Source of the DNA: an uncultured Candidatus Saccharibacteria bacterium
GTDB lineage: Bacteria > Patescibacteriota > Saccharimonadia > Saccharimonadales > Saccharimonadaceae
Assembly: GCA_947367565.1 (NCBI GenBank)
Contig: CANBEI010000004.1
Span: 1-46,170 of the forward strand
Reading direction: 5' to 3'
Length of the DNA: 46,170 nt
A program made the translations under genes and the position numbers. The notes beneath the pieces are model-generated. The model was not told where the DNA came from. It did no database searches and saw only the letters and a list, made by a program, of their open reading frames with translations. Below are positions 25,354-34,132 of the stretch, one piece after another. The number at the start of each line of letters is the position of its first letter. The first letter of the stretch is position 1.

Positions 25354-27834
25354 GTGAAACCGTATCAATTCTTCATGCGCGCACTGAATGAGATGTACGC
25401 GAGCGCAGAAAAGCGAGGGATAAAAACCCCAGAACAAATTAGTCAGGGGCGGTTTGCTGATTTCGGTTATCAGATCGATGCGGTTAAGCAAGGCTTAGAT
25501 TGTTTAGAAAAATATGACGGAGTGATTATTGCGGACGTGGTCGGATTAGGAAAGTCGATAATTGCAGCAACAATTGCATATAATCTTACAATGTCAAGAA
25601 TAGTAGTCATCACACCGCCGCATCTTAAAAAGCAATGGGGAGGATACGTTGAGAAATTTCAGTTACAAAACGTACAGGTCGTCAGTTGCGGGAAGCTAGA
25701 AGAGCTGCATCATATGGCACCGGCGACCGAGCCGACGTTATATATTATCGACGAAGCGCACCGATTTCGAAACGAAAACACCACGCAATACCGGATATTG
25801 CACCAAATAGTACGCGCAAAATCGGAGAATAAGGTTATATTATTGACGGCGACGCCGTACAATAATCACCCGAAGGATATTTATGCGCTGATAAAATTAT
25901 TCCAAATCCCAGGTCGAGCGACTTTGAACACCGTAGACAATCTCGGATTGAGATTTGGACAGCTAATTGCAGAATATAATCAATTAGAAAAGCTAGGTAA
26001 ACGCAAAATGGCTCCAGAAGTCAAGGCACAGCTTAGCGAAGTGTCGCAGCGAATGCGAACGATAATCGAACCGGTTGTAATTCGCCGGTCACGAGTCGAT
26101 CTAGCGGAGGTGAAAAAATATGCGGAGGACTTGGAGAAGCAAAAGATTAGTTTCGCAAGAGTGCAAGACCCAGAGTTAGTTAATTATGATCTAGGCGAGT
26201 TGACGGAGAAATATTGCAAAGTATTGGAAGAATTAAATAATGGAGAGTTCCGCGGAACAAAATATAAACCGCTAACTTATCTACGAGATGAGGAAGAATT
26301 TAGTATAGAATATGCACCAATTTTTCGTTTCAATCGTACACAACAACTTAATATGGCGAAGTTGGCGCGACGACTTTTCGTATTGCGCTTTGAAAGTTCG
26401 CAAGATGCATTTCGAAAAACTCTGGAGAATATGATTGCGGCGCATCGCGCAAGCGTTGAACTTTGGCGGCAGGAAAAATTAGTAGCCATTTCTAAAAACA
26501 AAACTCTAAAAAACTTAGATGGTGTGGAGGATGAGAGGTTTACAATACCAAGTAAACTATTAAGGGCGGAATTCTTGGAAGACGTAACGGCGGATTTGGA
26601 ATGGCTAGAAAAGACGCATCAAAAATGGTTTGGTCAAGATAGGACAAAAAGCGACCCAAAACAGGAACGTGTCGAAACGATAATTGAAGAATTATTGCGC
26701 GAAAACCCGGAGCGAAAAATCGTAATTTTTACAAGTTTTGCGGACACGGCGCAATATATAGTTCAAAAACTGCGCGCAAGCGGCTTCACAAAAGTATTAT
26801 CGTACACGAGTAATAGTAGTCAAATAGTGAAAGATGTTGTGACGCGGAATTTTGATGCAGCGGTAGACTGGGGTGAGCGCGAAGATGATTATAGTATCAT
26901 AGTAGCGACAGATGCCTTGTCAGAAGGTTTTAACTTGCATCGTGCGGGCGTGATAATTAATTATGATATACCTTATAATCCGACACGAGTAGTGCAAAGA
27001 GTTGGACGGATTAATCGAATAGATCAACGCGTATTTGATGAGTTAAAAATATATAATCTATTTCCAACGGCAATCGGGGAGAATATAGTTAACGTCAAAG
27101 GAATTTCTAGCCTGAAAATATTACTGATGAATCAAGTTATTGGAAATGATACAAAAGTACTGACGAGAGATGAAGATGTTGAGGAGTTTTTGCAACAGCA
27201 ATATCAAACGGTTGATGTGGATAGAGAGGCAGCATGGGATAATAAATATCGAAATATTTATAATGCAGGATTAGAAACGAGAGATTTGGCGCGTAAAATA
27301 CCGCTAGGCGCGACAATCACAAGACAACGTCATGAATTGAAGGATACGAGCATTGCCTTAGTGCGACGTGGCAGGAATGTTGTGTTTCTGAGATCAACTA
27401 AGGGCGACGACATAGATGTCTTGGCGCCGGAAAAAGCGTTGGAAATTTTGCGAGCCGATAAAGATGAAGAGGAGATAAAAAGCGACCAGTCCGATAGCTT
27501 ACAGAAATTTGAGCGTGAACTCAAGAAGCCATATGAGCTACCAAAAATGCTCGGCAATCATGGTTATGCACTTGACATAATTGAAGTGCTGAGTGAGGCA
27601 TGTACGGATGAAAAGGAGTATTTAGACAAATTGTACGATGGGATACGAAGATATGATGATTTATGTGAGGCGGAACTGCAAATAATTGCACGACTCGAAC
27701 TAGACAACCTAAGACAGGCGTTACAAAAATTGCGAGTACAAATTCCAGAATGGTATTTGGATGCAAGTCAAGCGAAAGCCGAGACGATTGAGTCCGCGAA
27801 GGCAGAGATTGTATTGGTGGAGAACTTTCAATGA
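25354..27834 (+). CDS. SNF2-like helicase of a two-gene restriction/defence unit
   Basis: 826 residues, GTG start set by TAAAAT six nt upstream. It is a SNF2/HepA-type superfamily 2 translocase: GYQIDAVKQGLD, DVVGLGKS (61-68), DEAH (133-136), LLTATPYNN and VQRVGRINRID, with an inserted helical region between the lobes and an acidic coiled C-terminus. It should move on double-stranded DNA using ATP. It overlaps the downstream adenine methylase by 4 nt (ATGA), so the products are probably made in fixed ratio and act together. The pair is clearly more AT-rich than the flanks, which suggests acquisition. DrmD of DISARM is similar in kind, but its partner genes are missing. Confidence 0.88.
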   Translation: MKPYQFFMRALNEMYASAEKRGIKTPEQISQGRFADFGYQIDAVKQGLDCLEKYDGVIIADVVGLGKSIIAATIAYNLTMSRIVVITPPHLKKQWGGYVEKFQLQNVQVVSCGKLEELHHMAPATEPTLYIIDEAHRFRNENTTQYRILHQIVRAKSENKVILLTATPYNNHPKDIYALIKLFQIPGRATLNTVDNLGLRFGQLIAEYNQLEKLGKRKMAPEVKAQLSEVSQRMRTIIEPVVIRRSRVDLAEVKKYAEDLEKQKISFARVQDPELVNYDLGELTEKYCKVLEELNNGEFRGTKYKPLTYLRDEEEFSIEYAPIFRFNRTQQLNMAKLARRLFVLRFESSQDAFRKTLENMIAAHRASVELWRQEKLVAISKNKTLKNLDGVEDERFTIPSKLLRAEFLEDVTADLEWLEKTHQKWFGQDRTKSDPKQERVETIIEELLRENPERKIVIFTSFADTAQYIVQKLRASGFTKVLSYTSNSSQIVKDVVTRNFDAAVDWGEREDDYSIIVATDALSEGFNLHRAGVIINYDIPYNPTRVVQRVGRINRIDQRVFDELKIYNLFPTAIGENIVNVKGISSLKILLMNQVIGNDTKVLTRDEDVEEFLQQQYQTVDVDREAAWDNKYRNIYNAGLETRDLARKIPLGATITRQRHELKDTSIALVRRGRNVVFLRSTKGDDIDVLAPEKALEILRADKDEEEIKSDQSDSLQKFERELKKPYELPKMLGNHGYALDIIEVLSEACTDEKEYLDKLYDGIRRYDDLCEAELQIIARLELDNLRQALQKLRVQIPEWYLDASQAKAETIESAKAEIVLVENFQ

Positions 27835-30782
27835 CGCAAAGAGATTTGTTTGATAGTAAATTTGATGAGCGAAAATTTCGGGATTTCGTCGTAAGGTTAT
27901 TACCGGATTTCGAGAAAGAGCGGCGACCAATTGTAACGAATGGAATTTTGAAAAATGTAAAAATACTAGGTTCAAGTGAAGCTTGTAAATTAGCGGTGAT
28001 TGTCGTACGAGTGGACGAAACACAAAGCAAAAAACGAATAATGATTACACAAGAGGCGTTTCGAATACTAAAACAACATCGAATCCGAAACGCGCTAGTT
28101 GCGTTTTATACCGATTCGGAAAACTGGCGACTTTCGCTATTAACCTCTACACTAGAAGTCAGAGACGGAAAGGTGATTAGTAAGACTGGCGACCCGCATA
28201 GATATTCGTATTTGCTCGGACCGAAGGCAAAAGTTAAAACACCAAGAAAGTTTCTGCTGAAGCAAGGACCAGTCGCAAATCTAAAAGAACTGAAAGAAAG
28301 ATTTTCGGTCGAAGTCGTCAACAAACAATTTTATAGTTTAATTGCGACACAATTTATAAAATTAATCGGTGGTGAACGCGGTGAGGGGCGAACACATAAA
28401 GTTTATCCAGCGCAGCTAAAAATGCCGGTGGGTGAAGAAAAGGGCACCGTAGAATTCGCAGTGCGATTAATTGGACGAGTTATCTTCTGCTGGTTTCTAA
28501 AGGAAAAACGAAGCGCTGCGGGCTTGAATTTAATACCGGAAAATTTGGTATCAGTGAACGCGGTGCGACGGCATCCGGATTATTACCATAACGTATTGGA
28601 GTCCGTATTCTTTGGTTGTTTGAACACGAAGTTCGAGGAGCGCGATGAGTTTTTAAGACAGGCGCCGTTTAGCCAAATTCCCTATTTGAACGGCGGGATG
28701 TTTAACCCGCAAGTGAGCGATTTTTATAAAAAGACAGAACGAGTTGAGATTCCTGATGAGTGGTTTGCGGAATTATTTGAGATTTTAAGCCAGTATAATT
28801 TTACAGTTGATGAGAATACGGAATTGGACGTTGATTTGTCGATTGACCCGGAAATGTTGGGGAGAATATTTGAAAACTTGCTCGCAGAAATCAATCCGGA
28901 AACAGGCGAATCGGCGCGCAAGGCAACAGGAAGCTATTATACGCCGAGAGAAGTTGTTGCATATATGGTGGATGAATCTCTGAGTGATTTTTTGAGACGA
29001 GAGACGGGGCTTACGACCGATAAGGTTACGAGTTTAATGGGGTATGACGATATAAGCAGTGCAGAGCTGACGACTAAAGAACGAAAGTCGGTTGTTGAGG
29101 CGTTGGCGAGATTAAAAATCTTAGATCCAGCGTGCGGGTCGGGCGCGTTTCCGATGGGAATTTTGCAGAAAGTATTTTATATCCTACAACGGGTCGATCC
29201 AAGCGGAGCGCTGTGGTACGAGAAACAGAAGACAACGGAAAATTTGCGCGAGAAATTTGCGAACGGAAATTATGATTATATTCGTAAACTTGGAATTATC
29301 CAACAAAGTATTTTTGGTGTGGATATTCAGCCGATTGCAACGGAAATTGCAAAATTGAGATGCTTTTTGGCCTTAATGATTGAAGAGAAAGTTGATGACA
29401 CGAAACCAAATCGCGGGATTCATCCGCTACCAAATTTAGATTTTAAATTTGTAACGGCGAATACGTTAAAGTTCTTGCCGGAAAATCCAAACGACCCATT
29501 CAATATGTTTGAAAAAGGCGAGGAGGTGGAGTTAGTTAGGAAAGTCCGCAGCGATTATTTTATGGCGAATAAGGCGGGGCGCGCATTTTTGAAAGCGGAA
29601 TTTGATGAAGCGCAAAGTGGAATTTCGGAGACGAAGCAAGAGCTAGCAGCAGCGCGATATCGAAGCCTAGTGAAGTGGAAACCATTTGTAAATCAACAGA
29701 CAGATTGGTTTGATAGTGAATGGATGTTCGGCGTCAAAGAATTCGATATTATAATCGGCAACCCACCGTATGGCGCTACGCTCACAGAGGGCGAGCAAAA
29801 ATACTACTTGGAACATTATAAGGCAGCAAAGTCGCAAGGAGGGGTAAAAGGATCGCTAGATACTTTTGCTTTGTTCGTAGAACGAGGTCTAGGGATGCTA
29901 AAAACGGGCGGGAGGTTAGCATATATCGTACCGATGGCGATTACGTCGAATGACGCGATGACGGCACTGCAAAACGAGATAGAACAAACGTGCGAGACGA
30001 TACGAATTGCTTCATTCATGGATCGACCACGACAAATTTTTGAGCATGCCGGAGTGCGCACATCGATTGTGTTTCTAGAAAAAACAAACACGCCAACAAA
30101 AAAGCTATATATGACACGACCGATGCGGCGCGGAAGTGAGATGTCGATACGAGAAGTGCTTGAACGGCTAGAATATGTTGAAGCATACAAGTACAAAATA
30201 TATGGGCGGTACCCAAAAGTCGGAAATCGATGTGAAGTTGAGATATTGGAGAAAATTTTTCAAACCGGGCGATGCGTAGAAAATTATGCTGATACGGATT
30301 CGGATGAGATGTTTTATTACCGGGCGGCAGGAGGGCGATATTTTAATGTTGTCACCTTGTCGGCGGTTGAGACTTCGGCGGAGCGAGAGTATCGCGCAAG
30401 ACACGCGGCATTAATCGCAGCATGCCTATCGACATCGTTGTTTTGGTTTTACCAACAAATTTATACAGACGGACTAAATTTGAAGGGATATGAAATCGAT
30501 AAATTTCCTTTGCCGAATTTTGAAGAAGTCGATATGAAAACGTTAGAAAAAATTGAAGCAGCGTATTTGCGATATTTGAATGAGATTGAAGCGAACGTAA
30601 ACCTAAAGAACGCAGCAGAAGAATCGCGGTATAGCGTTCGGCAGTTCAAAGAGTATAAAATTGCAAAATCGAAAAAGCTAATCGATGAGATGGATGATTT
30701 GGTGGGGCCGTTGTATGGACTAAATATGAAAGAAGTGGAATATATTAAGCGATACGAAGAGAAGTTTCGGCAAAACGATTAA
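27831..30782 (+). CDS. Eco57I-type adenine-specific DNA methylase (type IIG/ISP-like)
   Basis: 983 residues. The central N6-adenine methyltransferase has GSYYTPREVV (about 367), SAM motif I LDPACGSGAFPMGI (about 430-443) and catalytic motif IV NPPYG (about 644-648). The region after about 700 is the likely target-recognition part. Residues 1-180 resemble the N-terminal region of type IIG enzymes (WRLSLLTSTLE, RYSYLLG), but where a PD-(D/E)xK nuclease would show E-x-K I see AVIVVRVDE, so that nuclease may be inactive. Together with the SNF2 gene it resembles a type ISP enzyme split into translocase and methylase. It ends 4 nt inside the convergent neighbour. Confidence 0.88.
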   Translation: MTQRDLFDSKFDERKFRDFVVRLLPDFEKERRPIVTNGILKNVKILGSSEACKLAVIVVRVDETQSKKRIMITQEAFRILKQHRIRNALVAFYTDSENWRLSLLTSTLEVRDGKVISKTGDPHRYSYLLGPKAKVKTPRKFLLKQGPVANLKELKERFSVEVVNKQFYSLIATQFIKLIGGERGEGRTHKVYPAQLKMPVGEEKGTVEFAVRLIGRVIFCWFLKEKRSAAGLNLIPENLVSVNAVRRHPDYYHNVLESVFFGCLNTKFEERDEFLRQAPFSQIPYLNGGMFNPQVSDFYKKTERVEIPDEWFAELFEILSQYNFTVDENTELDVDLSIDPEMLGRIFENLLAEINPETGESARKATGSYYTPREVVAYMVDESLSDFLRRETGLTTDKVTSLMGYDDISSAELTTKERKSVVEALARLKILDPACGSGAFPMGILQKVFYILQRVDPSGALWYEKQKTTENLREKFANGNYDYIRKLGIIQQSIFGVDIQPIATEIAKLRCFLALMIEEKVDDTKPNRGIHPLPNLDFKFVTANTLKFLPENPNDPFNMFEKGEEVELVRKVRSDYFMANKAGRAFLKAEFDEAQSGISETKQELAAARYRSLVKWKPFVNQQTDWFDSEWMFGVKEFDIIIGNPPYGATLTEGEQKYYLEHYKAAKSQGGVKGSLDTFALFVERGLGMLKTGGRLAYIVPMAITSNDAMTALQNEIEQTCETIRIASFMDRPRQIFEHAGVRTSIVFLEKTNTPTKKLYMTRPMRRGSEMSIREVLERLEYVEAYKYKIYGRYPKVGNRCEVEILEKIFQTGRCVENYADTDSDEMFYYRAAGGRYFNVVTLSAVETSAEREYRARHAALIAACLSTSLFWFYQQIYTDGLNLKGYEIDKFPLPNFEEVDMKTLEKIEAAYLRYLNEIEANVNLKNAAEESRYSVRQFKEYKIAKSKKLIDEMDDLVGPLYGLNMKEVEYIKRYEEKFRQND

Positions 30783-31792
30783 TAGTCACTGTGGCCTTCG
30801 TCGTAAGCGTCTTCGAGAATATCTCGGCAAGTCTGGTCACAATTGTCGCTCTCATAATAGCTGTCGCCATAGTAGCCATAGAGCTTGTCATATTGACCCT
30901 GACTATATGCCTCCATTTCTAAATCATCCCAGCAGCGACCAGCCTCGTAATGTTGACAAGTACGTGATGCGCTACCCGACGTATTGGTGCTCGTGCTGCT
31001 GGGGCTATCCTGATGGTATTTATTGTAATTTTCTTCAGCTTTGCGTTTTTCTTCAGCTTTTTTGTCGAGATATTCGGCACGTTCACGACAGAGATTAACC
31101 TCGTCGCGAGCACTATGGCCTGGATGATTAGTATCATAAAGTTCACAAGCACGATACACTGGCAGTCGTGTTATAATAAGCGTCTTAGTCGCTTCGCCGC
31201 GTTTATTCTGAACTTTAATGCGGTACTTAGTTGGCTCAGTATCAGCAGATTCATTAAACCGCAAACCTCCGCCATCAATGATATAAGTAAATTTATCATC
31301 TAGGGTCGTAGTCTGATCTTTTAAATCGGGATTATTCACGCTACGCCAAGAAGCACTGTCTGGTTTATTTTCGAGGGCAAGCTTGGTAATTGAGAGCGTG
31401 GCCTTGGCTTTTTTGTAAGTAGCAGCTTCCGGGGTAACCTCGATCACGATATTTGGTGTATTGTCGCAATTATATTCATAGTGGAGGCAGTGGTCTGTTA
31501 GTGTGACGTAATAGTTTCCGTTTTCTTCGGTGATTACTTCGCCAAGGAGCGGTTCAAGATCGGCATTAGCGCTGATATAATCCGGTTTTAACTCAAGTGA
31601 GATTTCAGGAGCAACCACTGGACTGCCATACCAAGAGACATTTGCGCAGAGAAAAGCATGAATGAGACCTAGGAGGGATGCGCCGCAAAGAATTGAACCT
31701 AGGATAGTTCCTTCGCGCCCGAATTGCGAAAAGAAATTCCAAAGTTTCAGCAGGATGGCGAGAAGAATAATAACGAGAATAAAAGTAAACAT
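30779..31792 (-). CDS. Membrane-anchored Cys-rich surface protein, unknown
   Basis: 337 residues from ATG 31792; an in-frame TTG at 31813 lies on the tRNA terminator hairpin and is less likely. Two hydrophobic segments near the N-terminus precede an outside domain with beta-rich Thr/Lys segments resembling an Ig-like repeat, a charged helical linker (KKAEEKRKAEENY), a Ser/Thr spacer and a Tyr/Asp/Cys-rich tail (YGYYGDSYYESDNCDQTC). I recognise no family. The tail could be a disulfide-bonded adhesion knob. The gene follows tRNA-Arg on the same strand and shares its last 4 bases with the convergent methylase. Confidence 0.7.
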   Translation of the reverse strand: MFTFILVIILLAILLKLWNFFSQFGREGTILGSILCGASLLGLIHAFLCANVSWYGSPVVAPEISLELKPDYISANADLEPLLGEVITEENGNYYVTLTDHCLHYEYNCDNTPNIVIEVTPEAATYKKAKATLSITKLALENKPDSASWRSVNNPDLKDQTTTLDDKFTYIIDGGGLRFNESADTEPTKYRIKVQNKRGEATKTLIITRLPVYRACELYDTNHPGHSARDEVNLCRERAEYLDKKAEEKRKAEENYNKYHQDSPSSTSTNTSGSASRTCQHYEAGRCWDDLEMEAYSQGQYDKLYGYYGDSYYESDNCDQTCRDILEDAYDEGHSDY

Positions 31793-31812
31793 GTCAAAAA
31801 TTTCGATTATCA

Positions 31813-31850
31813 AATCTGATTTCTGAAACTCCAGCTTCAGGAATCAGATT
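31813..31850 (-). terminator. Hairpin after tRNA-Arg(TCG)
   Basis: A 15-bp stem, 8-nt loop, beginning at the encoded CCA. Only a TTTG tail follows, so read-through into the Cys-rich protein gene is likely. Confidence 0.65.
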
Positions 31851-31926
31851 GGTACACCGGATAGGACTCGAACCTACGACCCTCTGTTCCGAAGACAGAT
31901 GCTCTAATCCACTGAGCTACCGGTGC
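31850..31926 (-). tRNA. tRNA-Arg (anticodon TCG)
   Basis: Full cloverleaf: acceptor GCACCGG/CCGGTGT (first pair G-U), D arm GCTC/GAGC, anticodon stem TCTGT/ACAGA with loop CTTCGGA, T arm GTAGG-TTCGAGT-CCTAT, and an encoded CCA. Confidence 0.95.
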
Positions 31927-31934
31927 GTAAAGCT

Positions 31935-31940
31935 ATTATA
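31935..31940 (-). promoter_or_regulatory. -10 of tRNA-Arg(TCG)
   Basis: TGTTATAAT ends 8 nt before the mature tRNA 5' end, leaving a leader of only about 1-2 nt. Confidence 0.7.
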
Positions 31941-31986
31941 ACACAATTACTCGAAACAGGGGTAGATTCAAAAATACAAAAACCTA

Positions 31987-32015
31987 TTGACTTTTTATAA
32001 TGCTTATGCTATAAT
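31987..32015 (+). promoter_or_regulatory. Promoter upstream of the 32-codon peptide and TetR-like gene
   Basis: TTGACT, 17-bp spacer, TATAAT in TGCTATAAT. The start of the RNA can fold AGTGGTA/TACCACT. Confidence 0.75.
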
Positions 32016-32022
32016 TAGAAGA

Positions 32023-32121
32023 GTGGTATATGGAATTCACAAATCAGATGAGTGTTACCACTCCACTATTTTGTTATATATGATTATATTGTTATTTATT
32101 TTATCTCTTGTGATGTACTAA
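32023..32121 (+). CDS. Possible 32-codon single-helix membrane peptide, leaderless
   Basis: GTG lies 7 nt after TATAAT of a good promoter. The frame encodes a short polar head (VYGIHKSDECYHS) and one clean hydrophobic helix (ILLYMIILLFILSLVMY), then TAA. That layout is typical of bacterial small membrane proteins and type I toxins. It is followed 98 nt later by a TetR-like regulator with its own Shine-Dalgarno. The gap of about 100 nt between the two holds no further gene. It may also be just a leader RNA. Confidence 0.4.
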   Translation: MVYGIHKSDECYHSTILLYMIILLFILSLVMY

Positions 32122-32219
32122 GTCGACGTCCTTTTCGTTGCAACCTATAGAATTATGATAGTATCGTTGTTGTAGCAAATTTAGGTATTATTTTGTAACT
32201 AAAAGGAGAAAAGCCGATT

Positions 32220-32804
32220 ATGAATCACTCCGCTACTAGTTCCCCGGTGAAAAATATAGGAGCTCACAGGAGCAAGCTGAGCCTAGGACCGAAAAACCCA
32301 CAACATAAAACATATCGTCGAAATGAAAACGCAATCAATCGCGCGTTGTGTTCGCAAATTTCTCAGAGACGAATCGATATCAAAGCCAAAGAACTATATG
32401 AAGCGGCTGGCGTGACATCGCCGACGTTTTACCTTCATTATCATAACCCTCGAGATGCTTTGGCGAATTATGAGCAGAAAATAGCGCAAGATTTTCAAGC
32501 CAGAGCTTCGCTCATTTCCAACAAGCAAACTTTTTATATCATTCTGACACAACTGATTAGTAACAACTACAGCTATTTCACTGCTGTGGCGCGAGGTAAC
32601 GACCATCACCTGCTTAAACAAGTTTTATCATCTTATCGCGACGTTCTAGGGGGTCGCGGCATCAGCGATCATAATTTTGAAGCTTACATCGGAGTTTCGA
32701 TTTTTCTAATTAACTATTGGATAACTCAAGGTAATACCAAGGCTTCGTTGACGGATTTCTGTGCGGAACGGTTGGCAAGCGTTAGGCCGATTCGGTGGTG
32801 GTAA
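32220..32804 (+). CDS. TetR-like transcriptional regulator
   Basis: 194 residues. Residues about 33-85 form a TetR-type helix-turn-helix (ISQRRIDIKAKELYEAAGVTSPTFYLHYHNPRDAL), close to the canonical signature, but preceded by an unusually long basic N-terminal arm of about 30 residues. The C-terminal ligand or dimer region is diverged. AAGGAG lies 11 nt before ATG. It is convergent with the GH25 muramidase and shares its transcript only with the small membrane peptide, so its target is unclear; autoregulation at the promoter near 32000 is plausible. Confidence 0.82.
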   Translation: MNHSATSSPVKNIGAHRSKLSLGPKNPQHKTYRRNENAINRALCSQISQRRIDIKAKELYEAAGVTSPTFYLHYHNPRDALANYEQKIAQDFQARASLISNKQTFYIILTQLISNNYSYFTAVARGNDHHLLKQVLSSYRDVLGGRGISDHNFEAYIGVSIFLINYWITQGNTKASLTDFCAERLASVRPIRWW

Positions 32805-32821
32805 AACCTCCCGTACCGCCT

Positions 32822-34120
32822 TTAGCGATACCGCACATCCACATCTACGAAGCCGTTAATCCCGGATACAGTGCCAGTATCGGTCAGCTGCCACACATGA
32901 AATGGTTGACTATAAGTCGGGCGGTCGTAGTACTGAGCAAGCCAAACGGCACGCGTATTGTTTTGCCAGAATTTGTCGAGATAGTTCTTACTTCCATACA
33001 ACATACCGCTATAGCCGGCAGACTCGACCGTGCTAAGAAAAGTATCAGCCGCTTTCTGCAAAGTATAGAAGCTCATGCCGGCACGGTTAAAGTCATTCCA
33101 TTCTTCCCAGTCAAACGTTATGCCGAGCTCCAGCGGGCGATTGTCGACTTGTGCGAGCACCCATTCGGCTTGGCGGCGAGCCTCGTCAACACTATCGGCA
33201 CACGAATAATAATATACTCCGATTGGTAATCCAGCCGCGAGTGCGCCCGTGATATTATCCTCAAAAATCTGATCAAGCGTATATTCCCCGCCATATTCAG
33301 CTTGATAACCAACACGAATTATGGCAAATTCCACGCCAGCAGCTCGCACCCTTTCCCAGTCAATCTTTCCCTGCCAAGACGAGACGTCAACGCCGATCTC
33401 AGTGTTTCCGTTTTTGTACAAATCAATTACTGTAGAAAATGGCGTTCCTGCATCAGTACCGCTACTAGTGCTAGACCCACCACCGGAACTCGCGCTAGGC
33501 TTCACAACGTGCAGAGTGAAATTTTGCTTGGTGCTATTACCGCTAGCGTCTGTAATAATATATTCCAGAGCATAGTCGCCAGCCTTATTCAAATCGTACT
33601 TTCCATTAATTTCGCGCGCTGGATGGTCGTCGGCATTATCGCCACTCAGCATCAAATCGGTTAAGTCGCCATCGTAACCGACGTTCACGGTATATGAGTT
33701 CTGTCCGTAGATCACAGGCTTCGTCGTATCAACGACATCAAAAGTGAACTTATAAGAGCGTTTCTTGTTTTTGGCGTTATAATACTGAAATTCAACTTCC
33801 TGAGGGCCAAGCGAGCTAGTGTCAACCGCAATATCGTCAACCAATGTTCCGTCTAGGCTAACGAGAAAATCAGAAACATGAAAATCGGAACCGAACTCAA
33901 CCGTCGCACGATCGGCGCGCAGAACGACTGACGTAGCATCGAGACGACGAGTTTCGATAATATCATGTACCAACCAAGTTGCAGGCCCAATAACAAGTAG
34001 TACACCGATAAAAATAATTCCAATCGCAAATTTACGGCGTCCGAGGGTAGTTTTAACTTGGTCGGCAAAAGTTGGACTTGCTTTAGTTTTTTCTGGGCCT
34101 TGTGTGTCCGTTCCTTCCAT
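32822..34120 (-). CDS. Membrane-anchored GH25 muramidase with Ig-like domains
   Basis: 432 residues: cytoplasmic tail, one transmembrane helix at about 31-51, two Ig/HYR-like beta domains (about 62-132 and 133-207), a Gly/Ser linker, then a GH25 lysozyme domain from about 240. IGVDVSSWQGKIDW (Asp245), GVYYYSCADS and FDWEEW with the Asp-x-Glu acids at 337-339 show an intact active site. It would cut peptidoglycan outside the membrane, either its own wall or the wall of the bacterium it lives on. It is the last gene of an operon with a membrane AAA+ ATPase, 12 nt downstream of it. Confidence 0.92.
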   Translation of the reverse strand: MEGTDTQGPEKTKASPTFADQVKTTLGRRKFAIGIIFIGVLLVIGPATWLVHDIIETRRLDATSVVLRADRATVEFGSDFHVSDFLVSLDGTLVDDIAVDTSSLGPQEVEFQYYNAKNKKRSYKFTFDVVDTTKPVIYGQNSYTVNVGYDGDLTDLMLSGDNADDHPAREINGKYDLNKAGDYALEYIITDASGNSTKQNFTLHVVKPSASSGGGSSTSSGTDAGTPFSTVIDLYKNGNTEIGVDVSSWQGKIDWERVRAAGVEFAIIRVGYQAEYGGEYTLDQIFEDNITGALAAGLPIGVYYYSCADSVDEARRQAEWVLAQVDNRPLELGITFDWEEWNDFNRAGMSFYTLQKAADTFLSTVESAGYSGMLYGSKNYLDKFWQNNTRAVWLAQYYDRPTYSQPFHVWQLTDTGTVSGINGFVDVDVRYR

Positions 34121-34132
34121 AGACTTCCTACT

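Noticed and set aside
25354-30782. A complete DISARM or BREX system
   Set aside because: Only a SNF2 helicase and an Eco57I-type methylase are present; no DrmA/DrmB/DrmC, PglZ, BrxC or BrxL homologue is nearby.
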